The notes: generated by a model from the sequence alone, not told the origin. Shown: positions 16,874 to 26,296, counted from the first letter of the stretch. The stretch is DNA of 59,402 nucleotides from Flavobacteriaceae bacterium (GCA_024643425.1 JAHEMY010000005.1:1-59402); one strand, 5' to 3'. A program made the numbers and translations.

Positions 16874-17935
16874 TTGAACACTAAAAAGAACATATTGGTT
16901 GCACCGCTGCACTGGGGACTGGGTCACGCCACACGTTGTATCCCAATTATAAATGCCTTGCTTAAAAAGAACTATGAAGTCACTATCGGAAGTGATGGTG
17001 CTGCCCTTGAATTACTTCGGAAAGAATTTCCCGAGTTGCCATGGGTTGCATTGCCAAGCTATGAGATTAATTATCCTAGAAATAGCACATTTTTTAAATT
17101 AAAACTTCTTTTGAAGTTGCCTGAGATTAAAAAGGTGATGGCTCAGGAGAAAAAGATAGTAAAGAAGCTTATTGCGGAAGGAAGCATCCAAGGCATTATT
17201 AGCGACAACCGGCTGGGGGTGCGAAGTAAAAAGGTTCCTTCTGTTTTTATTACCCATCAATTGAATGTACTGAGTGGTAACACTTCTTTTTTTAGCAGTA
17301 AGCTGCATCAACGCATCATAAAGAAATTTGACCTTTGCTGGGTTCCCGATCTGGAAGGCACAATCAATTTGAGCGGAATATTAGGGCATCCAAAAAAAAT
17401 AAATTTTCCGGTAAAGTATATAGGTCCGTTAAGCAGAATGACTCGAAAAGAGGTCCCCATGAAGTTTGATGTTTTGGTTTTATTATCCGGCCCGGAACCT
17501 CAACGCACCTTATTGGAGGTGAAAATGCTAGAGGTGTTTCTCGCTTCCGAAAAAAAAGTATTTCTGGTGCGTGGCGTGGTAGAAGCAAGCAAGGAAATCT
17601 ATCGAAAAGACAATATCACGATTGCAAATTTCTTGCAAACCAAAGATCTTGAAACCATAATAAATTCGAGCGATGTAGTGGTGAGCAGGTCGGGATATAC
17701 CACCATTATGGATCTTGCTGCCATGGAAAAAGATGCGTTTTTTATTCCAACCCCGGGCCAGTATGAACAAAAGTACCTGGCAAAAGAATTAAAAAATAAA
17801 GGGATCGTTCCTTCTTGCTCCCAAAAAGATTTTAGCTTAGAAAAACTACATGAAATTCCCTTGTATGCGGGCTTGAAACATTTGAAAATGCCTGCTCAAT
17901 TTGATGGATTATTTGGACTTTTCGAGGGTGAATGA
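16874..17935 (+). CDS. MurG-like (GT-B fold) glycosyltransferase
   Basis: About 353 aa if the TTG at 16874 is the start (MNTKKNILVAPLHWG). No ATG is available near the N-terminus, and an upstream TTG at 16829 lies within the promoter element. The protein has the glycine-rich N-terminal LHWGLGHATRCIPIINALLK motif and a C-terminal nucleotide-sugar region (SRSGYTTIMDLAAMEKDAFF and PTPGQYEQKYLAKEL) like the GT28/MurG group. The sugar and acceptor are unknown. Its 3' end overlaps the convergent histidine kinase gene by 27 bases. Confidence 0.82.
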   Translation: MNTKKNILVAPLHWGLGHATRCIPIINALLKKNYEVTIGSDGAALELLRKEFPELPWVALPSYEINYPRNSTFFKLKLLLKLPEIKKVMAQEKKIVKKLIAEGSIQGIISDNRLGVRSKKVPSVFITHQLNVLSGNTSFFSSKLHQRIIKKFDLCWVPDLEGTINLSGILGHPKKINFPVKYIGPLSRMTRKEVPMKFDVLVLLSGPEPQRTLLEVKMLEVFLASEKKVFLVRGVVEASKEIYRKDNITIANFLQTKDLETIINSSDVVVSRSGYTTIMDLAAMEKDAFFIPTPGQYEQKYLAKELKNKGIVPSCSQKDFSLEKLHEIPLYAGLKHLKMPAQFDGLFGLFEGE

Positions 17936-18952
17936 AAATTCGGAACCTACGCCAAACTGACTTTCAACATAGATTTTCTCCTTGTGAGCTTCAACTAGAT
18001 GTTTCACGATGGACAATCCTAATCCACTTCCTCCAACCCGGCGATTTCCGCTTTTATCTACACGATAAAACCGTTCGAAAAGACGTGGAATATTTTCCTT
18101 TTCAATTCCTTCTCCGTTATCGGTAACGCGAACGATGATCTTGTTCTTTATTAAATTTTCAGCACTCACTTCGGTGGTGCCGTCTTCTTTGCCATATTTT
18201 ATGGAGTTTTCCACCAAATTCGTAAGCACTTGTTGAATCCGTTCACGATCTGCATAAACCATGATACTTTCTGTATAATCTAAATCAAACGTGAGGGTAA
18301 TATTTTTCTTGGCGGCCTTCATTTCCAACAAATCGAACACATTCTGCACCAGTTCAATAATGTTGAAATCCTCTTTGTACAATACTAAATCACCCACTTC
18401 CAGCTTGGTAATCATATCCAAATCCTTCACGATATAAATGAGGCGCTCAACTCCTTTGTTGGCCCGCTGTAGGTACTTTTTACGAACCGTTTTGTCCTTC
18501 ATCGCACCATCCAGAAGTGTGAGAATATATCCCTGAACTGTGAACAAAGGTGTTTTAAGTTCATGGGAGACATTGCCCATAAATTCTTTTCGATAGTTCT
18601 CTCGATCGATTAAGGTTTCGATTTCCATCTTTTTATCTTCGGCAAAGCGTTCTACTTCGCGTGTAAGTGTTGCCATGTCGGTGGTGATGCGCTTTTTGTC
18701 GAAGGTACTCGCATCCAATAGCTTCACATCGTTGTAAATTTTCTTTACCTGATTGTAGATAAATTTTTCAACGCGATGTTGTATGATGAAAAAGGAAACA
18801 AGGTAACAGGCCACAAAAAATATTGCCATAAAGCCATAGTTTATCTCACCTTGCGTATAAAAAAAAACTCCCAACAAGATCGTTAGGAATAGTGTAATAA
18901 ACGTCGAGGTAAACCCTGCAAACTTATATGTCTTCTTAAATATTTTGGCCAT
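17909..18952 (-). CDS. Sensor histidine kinase, PhoR-like
   Basis: A 347-aa membrane kinase with two transmembrane helices at residues 12-32 and 39-57 and almost no periplasmic loop between them, so it probably senses a membrane or protein signal. The phospho-acceptor is H130 in GNVSHELKTPL. The N box (LVENSIKYG), G1 (VTDNGEGI) and G2 (GGSGLGLSIVKHLVEAH) follow. Its ATG overlaps the response regulator stop as TAATG, so the two form a cognate pair. The input signal is not known; PhoR is a resemblance, not an assignment. Confidence 0.9.
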   Translation of the reverse strand: MAKIFKKTYKFAGFTSTFITLFLTILLGVFFYTQGEINYGFMAIFFVACYLVSFFIIQHRVEKFIYNQVKKIYNDVKLLDASTFDKKRITTDMATLTREVERFAEDKKMEIETLIDRENYRKEFMGNVSHELKTPLFTVQGYILTLLDGAMKDKTVRKKYLQRANKGVERLIYIVKDLDMITKLEVGDLVLYKEDFNIIELVQNVFDLLEMKAAKKNITLTFDLDYTESIMVYADRERIQQVLTNLVENSIKYGKEDGTTEVSAENLIKNKIIVRVTDNGEGIEKENIPRLFERFYRVDKSGNRRVGGSGLGLSIVKHLVEAHKEKIYVESQFGVGSEFSFTLEKSK

Positions 18953-19635
18953 TAAACAACAAACTTATACCCCACTCCTTTTACCGTTTTAAATCGATCG
19001 TCCCCAATCTTTTCCCGAAGCTTCCTAATATGAACATCGATGGTGCGTCCCCCAACGACCACTTCATTTCCCCAAACCGTATCCAAAATATCTTCCCGCT
19101 TGAATACTTTTCCCGGTTTTGAAGCCAATAATGCAAGCAATTCGAATTCCTTTCGAGGCAAAATAATTTCTTCTTTGCCTTTAATTATTTTATACTCTTC
19201 ACGGTTGATTACCAGATTTCCTAATTTGATGTTACTATCAACGATTTCCGGTTCCTTGAACCTTCGAAGTAAAGCTTTGACCTTACTTACCAGTACTTTT
19301 GGTTTTATGGGCTTGGTGATGTAATCGTCGGCACCAGCTTCAAATCCTGCTACTTGAGAATAATCTTCCCCACGAGCGGTAAGAAACGTAATGATGGTTT
19401 CAGAAAGTTCAGGGATGGCACGTATTTTTTCACACGCTTCAATTCCGTCCATTTCAGGCATCATCACATCCAAAACAATAAGGTGGGGTTGCTGTTTTTT
19501 TGCCTCCGCTACTGCTTTAACACCGTTCTCGGCAGTAAAAATTTGATAGCCTTCAGCAGAAAGGTTATATCCTATTATTTCTAATATGTCCGGTTCATCG
19601 TCAACGAGCAGAATTTTTATGTCTTTCTTCTTCAT
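18952..19635 (-). CDS. OmpR/PhoB-family response regulator
   Basis: 227 aa: a receiver domain (acidic pocket D12-D13, phospho-acceptor D56 in IVLDVMMPEMDG, threonine in ITFLTARG, lysine in DYITKPIKP) followed by a winged-helix DNA-binding domain with VVGGRTIDVHIRKLREKIG. It partners the downstream histidine kinase. Upstream are a -7-like box (TATCTTTA, 19665-19658) and 11-bp-spaced direct repeats that look like a PhoB/OmpR operator, suggesting autoregulation. Confidence 0.93.
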   Translation of the reverse strand: MKKKDIKILLVDDEPDILEIIGYNLSAEGYQIFTAENGVKAVAEAKKQQPHLIVLDVMMPEMDGIEACEKIRAIPELSETIITFLTARGEDYSQVAGFEAGADDYITKPIKPKVLVSKVKALLRRFKEPEIVDSNIKLGNLVINREEYKIIKGKEEIILPRKEFELLALLASKPGKVFKREDILDTVWGNEVVVGGRTIDVHIRKLREKIGDDRFKTVKGVGYKFVV

Positions 19636-19657
19636 TATTTGTGTTTTTCTGAAAGGT

Positions 19658-19665
19658 TAAAGATA
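19658..19665 (-). promoter_or_regulatory. -7-like promoter element of the two-component operon
   Basis: TATCTTTA on the minus strand differs from TAnnTTTG at one base. The implied leader is about 20 bases. The repeat array at 19698-19741 lies just upstream, where an OmpR-family activator would contact polymerase. Confidence 0.35.
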
Positions 19666-19697
19666 CATTTTAATAAGAATCACCTGCTTCAAGATCA

Positions 19698-19741
19698 ATA
19701 TTGTTAACGATTAAGTAACATTATTAAAACAATTTATGAAA
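19698..19741 (-). promoter_or_regulatory. 11-bp-periodic direct repeats, candidate response-regulator operator
   Basis: Read on the minus strand, four successive 11-base units begin TTTCA, GTTTT, GTTAC and GTTAA (starting at 19741, 19730, 19719 and 19708). OmpR/PhoB regulators bind head-to-tail to repeats with exactly this spacing. The last three share GTT. The array ends about 33 bases before the -7-like box of the response-regulator gene. Confidence 0.35.
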
Positions 19742-20121
19742 ATTACTTGAAATACCGTTGTGTAGTTTGCTTTCAATCTAAAAAAGAATGCCTTTACAAT
19801 AATCTTACACGAAAACTTAACCCAATCAATACATACTTAGGAAAATAGGAAGTGGTTTTGGAGGTTCTAATTTATAAATGGACATAAGCTTCTCATTAAA
19901 AATTGGCACATTATTTCTCAAATTCTAATTTCCTTAGCTACATTAGCAAGTACTCTTGGGCACTTTCTATTTGTATGCGTGTCCCATCGCAACGATGTTT
20001 TCTAAACAACTTCCCTTCACCGTTATTCTCAAACCTTTTTAGGTTTGAATGATGGTGCTATTCTACATTGGGAGTGATGACAAGAATTACAAATTATTCT
20101 TAATCCTCTAAAATTTACTTT
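19742..20121. other. Intergenic region between the two-component operon and a T9SS cargo gene
   Basis: No convincing gene is seen. Apart from the operator and promoter candidates described for the response regulator, it holds one small hairpin, CAAACCT(TTTT)AGGTTTG at 20030-20047, without a clear T-tract. The promoter of the plus-strand gene at 20122 should be here, but I see no good TAnnTTTG match. Confidence 0.5.
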
Positions 20122-21051
20122 ATGAAAACATTTCAATTCATGATTTTTTTAATCATTGTTCAGTCGGCTGCAGGTCAGATTGCAAGCACCAGCTTTGAAG
20201 AACCTTTGTCAATTTCAGGCTCCTATACCGACACTGGCGACCCTAGCATGGCGCATAGTTTATTGGACAATTCGAACGAACCTTTGGTTAATTGGGTGAG
20301 TGCTGGTGGCGAACTTGGTTATCAAGCATATTATGTTCCTTACGATTCTCCCGGAGTTGGCCTTACCGATGGTGATCCTGTGGGTGTTTCCGATTCGGTA
20401 GCAACCATTGGAAATTATTCGGATGGTGCACAGGGGTATCGCATGAGCGATTGTGATGGAAACTTTATTCTCGAATTTGAACCGGTAGATCTTAGCGGAG
20501 TTACAAACCCGCAAGTATTTATCGATTTCTTTATCGCCGCTACAGGCTATGAAGGCGACGGCACTGAAAATGCTTCTGGATCCGATAGGTTGCGGATTTA
20601 TGTGAAAGACCTAAGCCTAGGTACCGAAGTTGACGTGCTTGACACTACCGGAAACGACATCAACGATCTGGGCATCGAGGATTCTTGGATTACGGGAATG
20701 GCCCTATTAAACGAAAATAGTCAAGTTCAATTGGTGATCGAAGCACGCAATAATTCGGCTGCCGAGGCCTTTTTCTTCGACAATGTTCGTTTCGAAGGGA
20801 CCCTGGCCAATACGACTTTTAACAATCCGGAAATTAGTATTTATCCTAACCCGGTGAAGGATATTCTCATTGTTCAATCTAACTCAAAAGAAACAAAAGA
20901 AATAACGATTTATGATATTTTGGGCAAGATGATTTGGTCGAAAACCACTCAAGAAGACATCCTGTATTTAGATCCTTGGAGCAGTGGTTTGTACTTTATT
21001 AAAATTAAACAAGGCAAGCATATCACCACCCAAAAGCTAGTGGTTCAATAA
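20122..21051 (+). CDS. Secreted protein with T9SS type A sorting domain
   Basis: 309 aa. A signal peptide (MKTFQFMIFLIIVQSAAGQ) precedes an extracellular beta-rich region of about 210 residues that I cannot assign to an enzyme family; it is rich in Asp, Gly, Ser and Thr. The C-terminal about 75 residues are a T9SS sorting domain (ISIYPNPVKDILIVQS, then ITIYDILGKMIW and the ending KHITTQKLVVQ). The protein should be exported by the Sec and type IX systems and anchored or released at the cell surface. A terminator follows at 21071-21098. Confidence 0.88.
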   Translation: MKTFQFMIFLIIVQSAAGQIASTSFEEPLSISGSYTDTGDPSMAHSLLDNSNEPLVNWVSAGGELGYQAYYVPYDSPGVGLTDGDPVGVSDSVATIGNYSDGAQGYRMSDCDGNFILEFEPVDLSGVTNPQVFIDFFIAATGYEGDGTENASGSDRLRIYVKDLSLGTEVDVLDTTGNDINDLGIEDSWITGMALLNENSQVQLVIEARNNSAAEAFFFDNVRFEGTLANTTFNNPEISIYPNPVKDILIVQSNSKETKEITIYDILGKMIWSKTTQEDILYLDPWSSGLYFIKIKQGKHITTQKLVVQ

Positions 21052-21070
21052 CCGGCAGGCATGAAAATCT

Positions 21071-21098
21071 TAAAGCTTTCATTTCGGTGGAAGCTTTA
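21071..21098 (+). terminator. Terminator after the T9SS cargo gene
   Basis: TAAAGCTTTC pairs with GGAAGCTTTA (10 bp with one G-U) around an 8-base loop, followed by a T-rich stretch (TTATTTGTGTATTTTTG). Confidence 0.6.
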
Positions 21099-21135
21099 TT
21101 ATTTGTGTATTTTTGATACATAGTTCGTTTGAAAC

Positions 21136-22109
21136 ATGCTAGAAAATGGAATTTTCGAAGTAAAGGATCGGTCTTCGTTCGAAAGACGTGCTCTAAACAC
21201 TTTTAACTATCAGTACCACCAAGTGCCTGTTTACCAAGAATACTGTAATTTTCTTGGGAAGAATCCCGATTCGGTAAAAGTTATTGACGACATCCCTTAC
21301 TTACCTATTCAGTTTTTTAAAACGCACCAAGTTCTATCTTCAGAAAAAAAACCTTCCGTAATTTTTACTAGCAGCGGCACTACGGGAAGTAGTGTAAGCA
21401 AACACTTTGTCGCCGAAGAATCCCTATACCGTAAAAGCTATTTACAAGGGTTTGAACATTTTTACGGTGCTATTGAAAATTGGACCATTCTTGCTTTATT
21501 ACCTTCTTATTTAGAGCGAAGTGGTTCATCATTGGTCGTGATGGTAGATGATTTGATTCAACGAACAAACAAGCCTTCCAGCGGTTTTTACCTGCATAAC
21601 CTTGAAGCCTCGCCCATCAGCTTATCGATCTTGATAACCAAGGAGAAAAAATTTTACTGATTGGAGTCTCCTATGCCTTGTTAGATCTTATAGAACTGAC
21701 TTCATTCCAGCTTAAAAATACCGTTATCATGGAGACCGGAGGGATGAAAGGAAAGCGAAAAGAACTCATTAAAGAAGCCCTTCACATGCGGCTTCAACAA
21801 GGTTTTGGCACTACCCAAGTTCACAGCGAATACGGGATGACCGAATTACTTTCACAAGCCTATTCGAAAGGAGATGGTGTTTTTCATTGTCCTCCTTGGA
21901 TGCGAGTTAGTACGCGGGACCCGGAAGATCCCTTCACTCGTGTAATGAATAAAACAGGAGGGATTAATGTAATCGACCTCGCCAATCTTTACTCCTGTTC
22001 TTTTATTGCCACTCAAGATTTAGGACGTGTCGATGCAGATGGTAATTTTCAAATTTTAGGTAGGTTTGATCATAGTGACCTACGGGGTTGTAATTTGATG
22101 GTCTTATAA
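21136..22109 (+). pseudogene. LuxE/acyl-protein-synthetase-like acyltransferase, interrupted by a frameshift near 21608
   Basis: Two overlapping frames together encode one protein of about 324 aa. The first (from ATG 21136) has the adenylation-type P-loop VIFTSSGTTGSSVSKHFVAE and reads in frame to HNLEA, then ends at 21660. The second frame is open from 21606 and continues in register with LAHQLIDLDNQGEKILLIG, then METGGMKGKRKE and HSEYGMTELLSQAYS to the stop at 22109. Loss of one base at about 21608 in GAAGCCTCGCCC explains the shift. No long homopolymer is there, so a real mutation and a sequencing error are both possible. The rest of the coding sequence is intact. The next gene starts within its stop (TAATG). 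Confidence 0.85.
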
Positions 22110-23143
22110 TGACTGAACAACAAAATACAAACAATGGATGTCTTTGGCCCTTTTTATTTGGCCTGTTTAGCTTTCTTGGAACCACCTTGCTTACAGCATT
22201 TACAGACCTCGGACTTATACTTTCGTTTATAATCTCCATCCTTGTTTCCGTATTTGTGACCATCAAGATCCTTGGGCCGGCAAAGATCTCCTCTCTTTTT
22301 AAGAATATCCTTCTAATTTTTCTACTGGTGTTTGCTGTACGATTTATCCTCCTTTCGCTTTTAGAATTTGCCAGAACCACCCTAAAAGAAGATCGAAGCA
22401 TGAACTTGGAAGAAGGGGTTGAAAAGGCTTTTATTTATGAAAATAACGATACCATCATAGTCTATTCTAGCCATCATATTTGGAAGGATAATTACGGGCA
22501 TCAGTACAACGGGAACCTTACTGTTAGAGAAAAAGATTTTATTCGGCTTTATAATTATTTAGACTCTTACCGTCCGAAGGATGTGACTAATTTTTGGGGG
22601 AAACTCTATGCCCACATGGATAAGACCGATAGCCCAAGTTTGGATCTAGTGCTCGATACCTTTGCCACAATACATGCAAAACACCAATTGAACCAAATGG
22701 AGTTTGCAGAAATGGTTATTAGTTGTATCCAAGATATTCCTTACTCCTTTGTATTTCAAACAGAATGCTTCCCCCCGGATCAATACGAAGAATCCATTCG
22801 TGAATTACTTTTGGAATGCCCCGAATGCTGCATCGGAAACAAAATGTTTGGCATACAAAATCCCGTCTCCTTTATTCAAAATCTCAAAGGGGATTGCGAT
22901 ACGCGTACCGTGCTTATCTACTCCATCCTAAAATATTTCGATTACGACGTCGCCATATTAAATAGTGACTTTTACCGACATTCAATTATCGGTCTCAATT
23001 TGCCCTCTTCCGGTGAATATCTCATGCACCACGGAAAAAAATATGCGGTTTGGGAAACCACAGCAAAATATTATACCGTTGGTCAGTTACCGGCTAACTT
23101 TGATGATATCACCCATTGGAATGTAATACTAACCAGTAAATAA
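22109..23143 (+). CDS. Membrane protein with transglutaminase-like domain
   Basis: 344 aa. Two or three transmembrane helices occupy residues 10-92. The soluble part (about 110-340) carries a transglutaminase-like core: the catalytic cysteine in LKGDCDTRTVLIYSIL, a histidine in DFYRHSIIGL, and an acidic residue in YAVWETTAKYY. The triad is therefore Cys-His-Glu/Asp by position, but the third residue is uncertain. Activity could be a cysteine peptidase or a cross-linking reaction. Its ATG overlaps the acyltransferase stop (TAATG) and the DUF350 gene follows after 7 bases, so the three form an operon. Confidence 0.72.
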   Translation: MTEQQNTNNGCLWPFLFGLFSFLGTTLLTAFTDLGLILSFIISILVSVFVTIKILGPAKISSLFKNILLIFLLVFAVRFILLSLLEFARTTLKEDRSMNLEEGVEKAFIYENNDTIIVYSSHHIWKDNYGHQYNGNLTVREKDFIRLYNYLDSYRPKDVTNFWGKLYAHMDKTDSPSLDLVLDTFATIHAKHQLNQMEFAEMVISCIQDIPYSFVFQTECFPPDQYEESIRELLLECPECCIGNKMFGIQNPVSFIQNLKGDCDTRTVLIYSILKYFDYDVAILNSDFYRHSIIGLNLPSSGEYLMHHGKKYAVWETTAKYYTVGQLPANFDDITHWNVILTSK

Positions 23144-23150
23144 TACGATT

Positions 23151-23666
23151 ATGAACAAGCAACTCTTCACGCTAGCCCTTTTTGAAATTGTCCTTTCCAT
23201 TGTAATCACGGTGGTGATTATCTATGTTTCTTACAGTATTTTACACCGACTTTTCTTTAAGAATTTAAGCCTAAAAGGCAATAATATTTCTTTTACCATT
23301 TTTACCTCAGGAATCGTAATGAGTATTGGCATGATACTAAGTGAAATACTGCCATCCATCACAAACGTGGTACGGTTGGCGACTACGCAAGCCGAATCCA
23401 TTGAACTAACCACCATTATTCTGTATTCAGGTATTTACTTGTTTATTGGGTTTGTAGTTGCCATAGTAATAAATGCGGCGGTTTTTATGCTTTTTTCCCT
23501 ACTCACGAGGGGCATTGATGAGTTCAAGGCCATCCAAGAAAATAATATTTCGGTCGCGATATTGGTCGCAACAACGCTTGTGAGTATAACCCTCATTGTA
23601 AAAGAAAGTATTGCTTTGCTTATTAGCTCTTTGGTTCCTTATCCGGAAGTATCAAACTTTTTATAA
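23151..23666 (+). CDS. DUF350-family membrane protein
   Basis: 171 aa with four hydrophobic helices in two similar pairs, as in DUF350: one near 8-30, one starting about 48 (SFTIFTSGIVMSIGMILSEIL), one at 90-118 and one at 132-158. The function of DUF350 is not established. It is the last gene of the acyltransferase/transglutaminase-like unit and is followed by a bidirectional terminator. Confidence 0.68.
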   Translation: MNKQLFTLALFEIVLSIVITVVIIYVSYSILHRLFFKNLSLKGNNISFTIFTSGIVMSIGMILSEILPSITNVVRLATTQAESIELTTIILYSGIYLFIGFVVAIVINAAVFMLFSLLTRGIDEFKAIQENNISVAILVATTLVSITLIVKESIALLISSLVPYPEVSNFL

Positions 23667-23759
23667 AGGGTGTAAGTTAAGAATGGAGATTACGACCAAA
23701 TTAATGTTATGAAAAGGGATCTACTCCCTTTATGTTCATAATTGGTTGGTTAGTTAGTT

Positions 23760-23785
23760 GAAAACCTCGTTTCTGCGAGGTTTTC
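23760..23785. terminator. Bidirectional terminator between the DUF350 gene and tyrS
   Basis: GAAAACCTCG pairs with CGAGGTTTTC (10 bp) around TTTCTG, with A/T-rich flanks on both sides. It lies between convergent genes and can serve both. Confidence 0.82.
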
Positions 23786-23790
23786 TCTAT

Positions 23791-25089
23791 TTAATCGATA
23801 AACTTTAGAATAAAGTAATTCTTCTTTCCGCGTTGGAGTAGTACAAACTGATTGTTGATCAAGTCGCTGTTTGAAATTGAATAATCCTCTGAAACTTTTT
23901 CCTTGTTGACGGAAATTGAGTTTTCTTTCAAAGCGCGTCGTGCTTCACCATTGGATTTTAGAAAATTAGATTTTTCAGCGAGCGCAGCAATCACATCGAG
24001 TCCTGAGGCTATCTCATTTCGGCTCAATTCAGCCTGAGGCACTCCTTCAAAAACATCCAAAAATGTTTCCTCATTTAATTTTTTCAAATCGTCTGAAGTA
24101 GATTTCCCGAATAGAATTTCTGAAGCACTCACCGCATTTTCAAACTCTTGTTCACTGTGGACGGTGATGGTTACCTCTTGCGCCAATCGCTTTTGAAGCA
24201 CTCTCAAATGCGGTGCCTCTTGATGCTCCAACACTAAAGCTTCTATGGTTTGCCGATCTAAAAAAGTGAATATCTTAATGTATTTTTCTGCGTCTTCATC
24301 ACTTGTATTCAACCAATATTGATAAAATTTATAGGGAGAAGTTCGTTTTGGATCGAGCCAAACGTTTCCTCCTTCACTCTTTCCAAATTTACTTCCATCG
24401 CTTTTAGTGATTAGAGGACAAGTAAGCGCGTATCCTTTCCCGCCTCCTATTCGGCGAATAAGTTCTGTTCCTGTGGTGATGTTTCCCCATTGATCGCTAC
24501 CTCCCATTTGCAAGGTGCAACTTTGGTTCTGATATAGGTGCAAGAAGTCGTAGCCTTGCACCAACTGATAGGTGAATTCGGTAAACGACATGCCATCATT
24601 CCCTTCTCCGGAAATTCGATTCTTCACCGAATCTTTGGCCATCATATAATTAACCGTGATATGTTTTCCCACTTCGCGAATGAAATCCAAGAAGCTAAAA
24701 TTTTTCATCCAGTCGTAGTTGTTAAGCAACTTCGCCTGATTATCGGCTCCCGATGAAAAGTCTAAGAATTGTGACAGTTGATTCTTTACACATTCTTGGT
24801 TATGACGTAATGTAGGTTCATCCAATAAATTTCGTTCACTCGATTTTCCGGAAGGATCGCCAATCATTCCGGTAGCTCCTCCCACCAAAGCGATAGGTTG
24901 GTGACCACATCTTTGAAAATGTGCCAAAAGCATAATTGGCACCAAATTTCCTATGTGCAGGGAGTCGGCTGTTGGATCAAATCCTACATAGGCACTTCGC
25001 ATGGTCTCATTAAGATGTGCTTCCGTATCGGGCATCACATCGTGAATCATTCCTCTCCAGGTAAGCTCTTCAACAAAATTTTTCGGCAT
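23791..25089 (-). CDS. tyrS: Tyrosyl-tRNA synthetase
   Basis: Class I aminoacyl-tRNA synthetase that charges tRNA-Tyr. It is about 432 aa from the ATG at 25089 ([13 protein letters not shown]); an ATG at 25095 is also possible. The apparent TTG at 25107 is part of the promoter. Signature motifs: the HIGH variant in [17 protein letters not shown] in [12 protein letters not shown], and a C-terminal S4-like domain ([15 protein letters not shown]). Transcription seems to start only about 10 bases before the ATG. Confidence 0.96.
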   Translation of the reverse strand: MPKNFVEELTWRGMIHDVMPDTEAHLNETMRSAYVGFDPTADSLHIGNLVPIMLLAHFQRCGHQPIALVGGATGMIGDPSGKSSERNLLDEPTLRHNQECVKNQLSQFLDFSSGADNQAKLLNNYDWMKNFSFLDFIREVGKHITVNYMMAKDSVKNRISGEGNDGMSFTEFTYQLVQGYDFLHLYQNQSCTLQMGGSDQWGNITTGTELIRRIGGGKGYALTCPLITKSDGSKFGKSEGGNVWLDPKRTSPYKFYQYWLNTSDEDAEKYIKIFTFLDRQTIEALVLEHQEAPHLRVLQKRLAQEVTITVHSEQEFENAVSASEILFGKSTSDDLKKLNEETFLDVFEGVPQAELSRNEIASGLDVIAALAEKSNFLKSNGEARRALKENSISVNKEKVSEDYSISNSDLINNQFVLLQRGKKNYFILKFID

Positions 25090-25104
25090 TGTCATAAATT
25101 TTGA

Positions 25105-25112
25105 CAAAGATA
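25105..25112 (-). promoter_or_regulatory. -7 promoter element of tyrS
   Basis: A perfect TATCTTTG on the minus strand. The predicted transcription start near 25098 leaves 0-10 untranslated bases, depending on which ATG (25095 or 25089) is used. Confidence 0.5.
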
Positions 25113-25150
25113 GGAGGATGGTATTAAAGGGGAAAGTTTCGGGAGAAAAA

Positions 25151-26296
25151 CTATTGCTTCACAAAGTTTTTAAAGAATACGCCTTTCGAGGTTTTAAAGC
25201 CAAGCGTATAAAAACCTTCCGGCAGCATAGAAATATCAAGCGATTCTGCTGTGTTACGCTCTAAAAGAATTCTTCCCGCCGCATCAACCAGCATCAAAGA
25301 AATTAAATCTTCATTCCCAGAAAAATACAGCACCTCTTTCGCCGGATTAGGATAAACAATCCATGTAGCTTCGTCATTTTCAGAGACGCCTAAAAGGCAA
25401 TTCTCGCTAAAAATGGTCGTTTCATCTTTACGCCAAAACGATTGTCCTTCAGAAAATTCGGCATCATCCACTTGGATGCAGCCTAATCCAGGGTTTTCTT
25501 CAGCATTAAAATACTGCACATTCAAATTCGACCCAGTTTGAAAGTTTAGGGTTTCAAGCTGGTTTCCTTTACAGACTAAGTAATTTAGATTTTCAAGATA
25601 GGAAACATCCAAATTTTGGATAACATTGTTGGAACAATCCAGATAACTAAGCAAAGGATTTTCAACCAAATCAATAGTACTAAGGTCGTTATTATTAAAA
25701 TAGAGCTTCTCAAGAAGTTCATTCTCACTCACATTTAAGCTGCTTAATTGATTCGAAGAAACATTCAAGTTTTTAAGTGCCTGGTTTTGGGTTACGTCAA
25801 TCTCTGAAAAAAGATTGTGGGTGCACCAAAGGCGTTCCAAGTTTGGATTTCCACTTAAATCCAAGTCCACCAAATCATTAAACTCGCAATTAATTATTTC
25901 TAAGGCTGAATTTTGTGAGACATTCAGACTGGTGAGGTTATTAAAAAAACAATTAAGCTCTCGAAGTTGCAAATTTTGAGAAAAGTCCAACGCTGTCAAA
26001 GAATTCTGATTACAACTTAGAATAATCAAATTTGTAAAGGCTTCGATGCCTTCCAAACTTTCAATCGCTTCCGCACGCACATACAGACGTTCTATTTGCA
26101 GGGCTTCGGAAGTTTGTATCTCACCGTCGCTATTGAAATCGGCAGAGCGGTCCGGAATGCCATCTTCATCAATATCCACTACATCTTTAAACAACAGTGC
26201 ATTCTTAAATTGGACATCCGGAATCGTAACAATTTGGGACCACGCACCTCCTCCTATTCCAAGAAAAAAGAGCACTAAAATTCTAAGATTGAACAT
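25151..26296 (-). CDS. Secreted leucine-rich-repeat protein with T9SS sorting domain
   Basis: About 381 aa from the ATG at 26296, which places a signal peptide ([21 protein letters not shown]) at the very N-terminus; a start 25 codons upstream would bury it. Residues about 70-300 hold some ten LRR units of the LxxLDVSxNxxL type with cysteine in some units ([16 protein letters not shown]). The C-terminal sorting domain starts at [16 protein letters not shown] and ends [10 protein letters not shown]. It is likely a cell-surface adhesion or binding protein. An aspartate-rich segment ([20 protein letters not shown]) precedes the repeats. Confidence 0.88.
   Translation of the reverse strand: MFNLRILVLFFLGIGGGAWSQIVTIPDVQFKNALLFKDVVDIDEDGIPDRSADFNSDGEIQTSEALQIERLYVRAEAIESLEGIEAFTNLIILSCNQNSLTALDFSQNLQLRELNCFFNNLTSLNVSQNSALEIINCEFNDLVDLDLSGNPNLERLWCTHNLFSEIDVTQNQALKNLNVSSNQLSSLNVSENELLEKLYFNNNDLSTIDLVENPLLSYLDCSNNVIQNLDVSYLENLNYLVCKGNQLETLNFQTGSNLNVQYFNAEENPGLGCIQVDDAEFSEGQSFWRKDETTIFSENCLLGVSENDEATWIVYPNPAKEVLYFSGNEDLISLMLVDAAGRILLERNTAESLDISMLPEGFYTLGFKTSKGVFFKNFVKQ

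Noticed and set aside
21136-22109. Two separate adjacent genes
   Set aside because: Both halves belong to one acyltransferase family protein; the second half lacks its own N-terminal domain and continues without a gap in another frame.
25500-26050. Tandem repeat array that could suggest CRISPR
   Set aside because: The regularity comes from leucine-rich repeat codons inside the T9SS cargo gene; there are no identical direct repeats with unique spacers.
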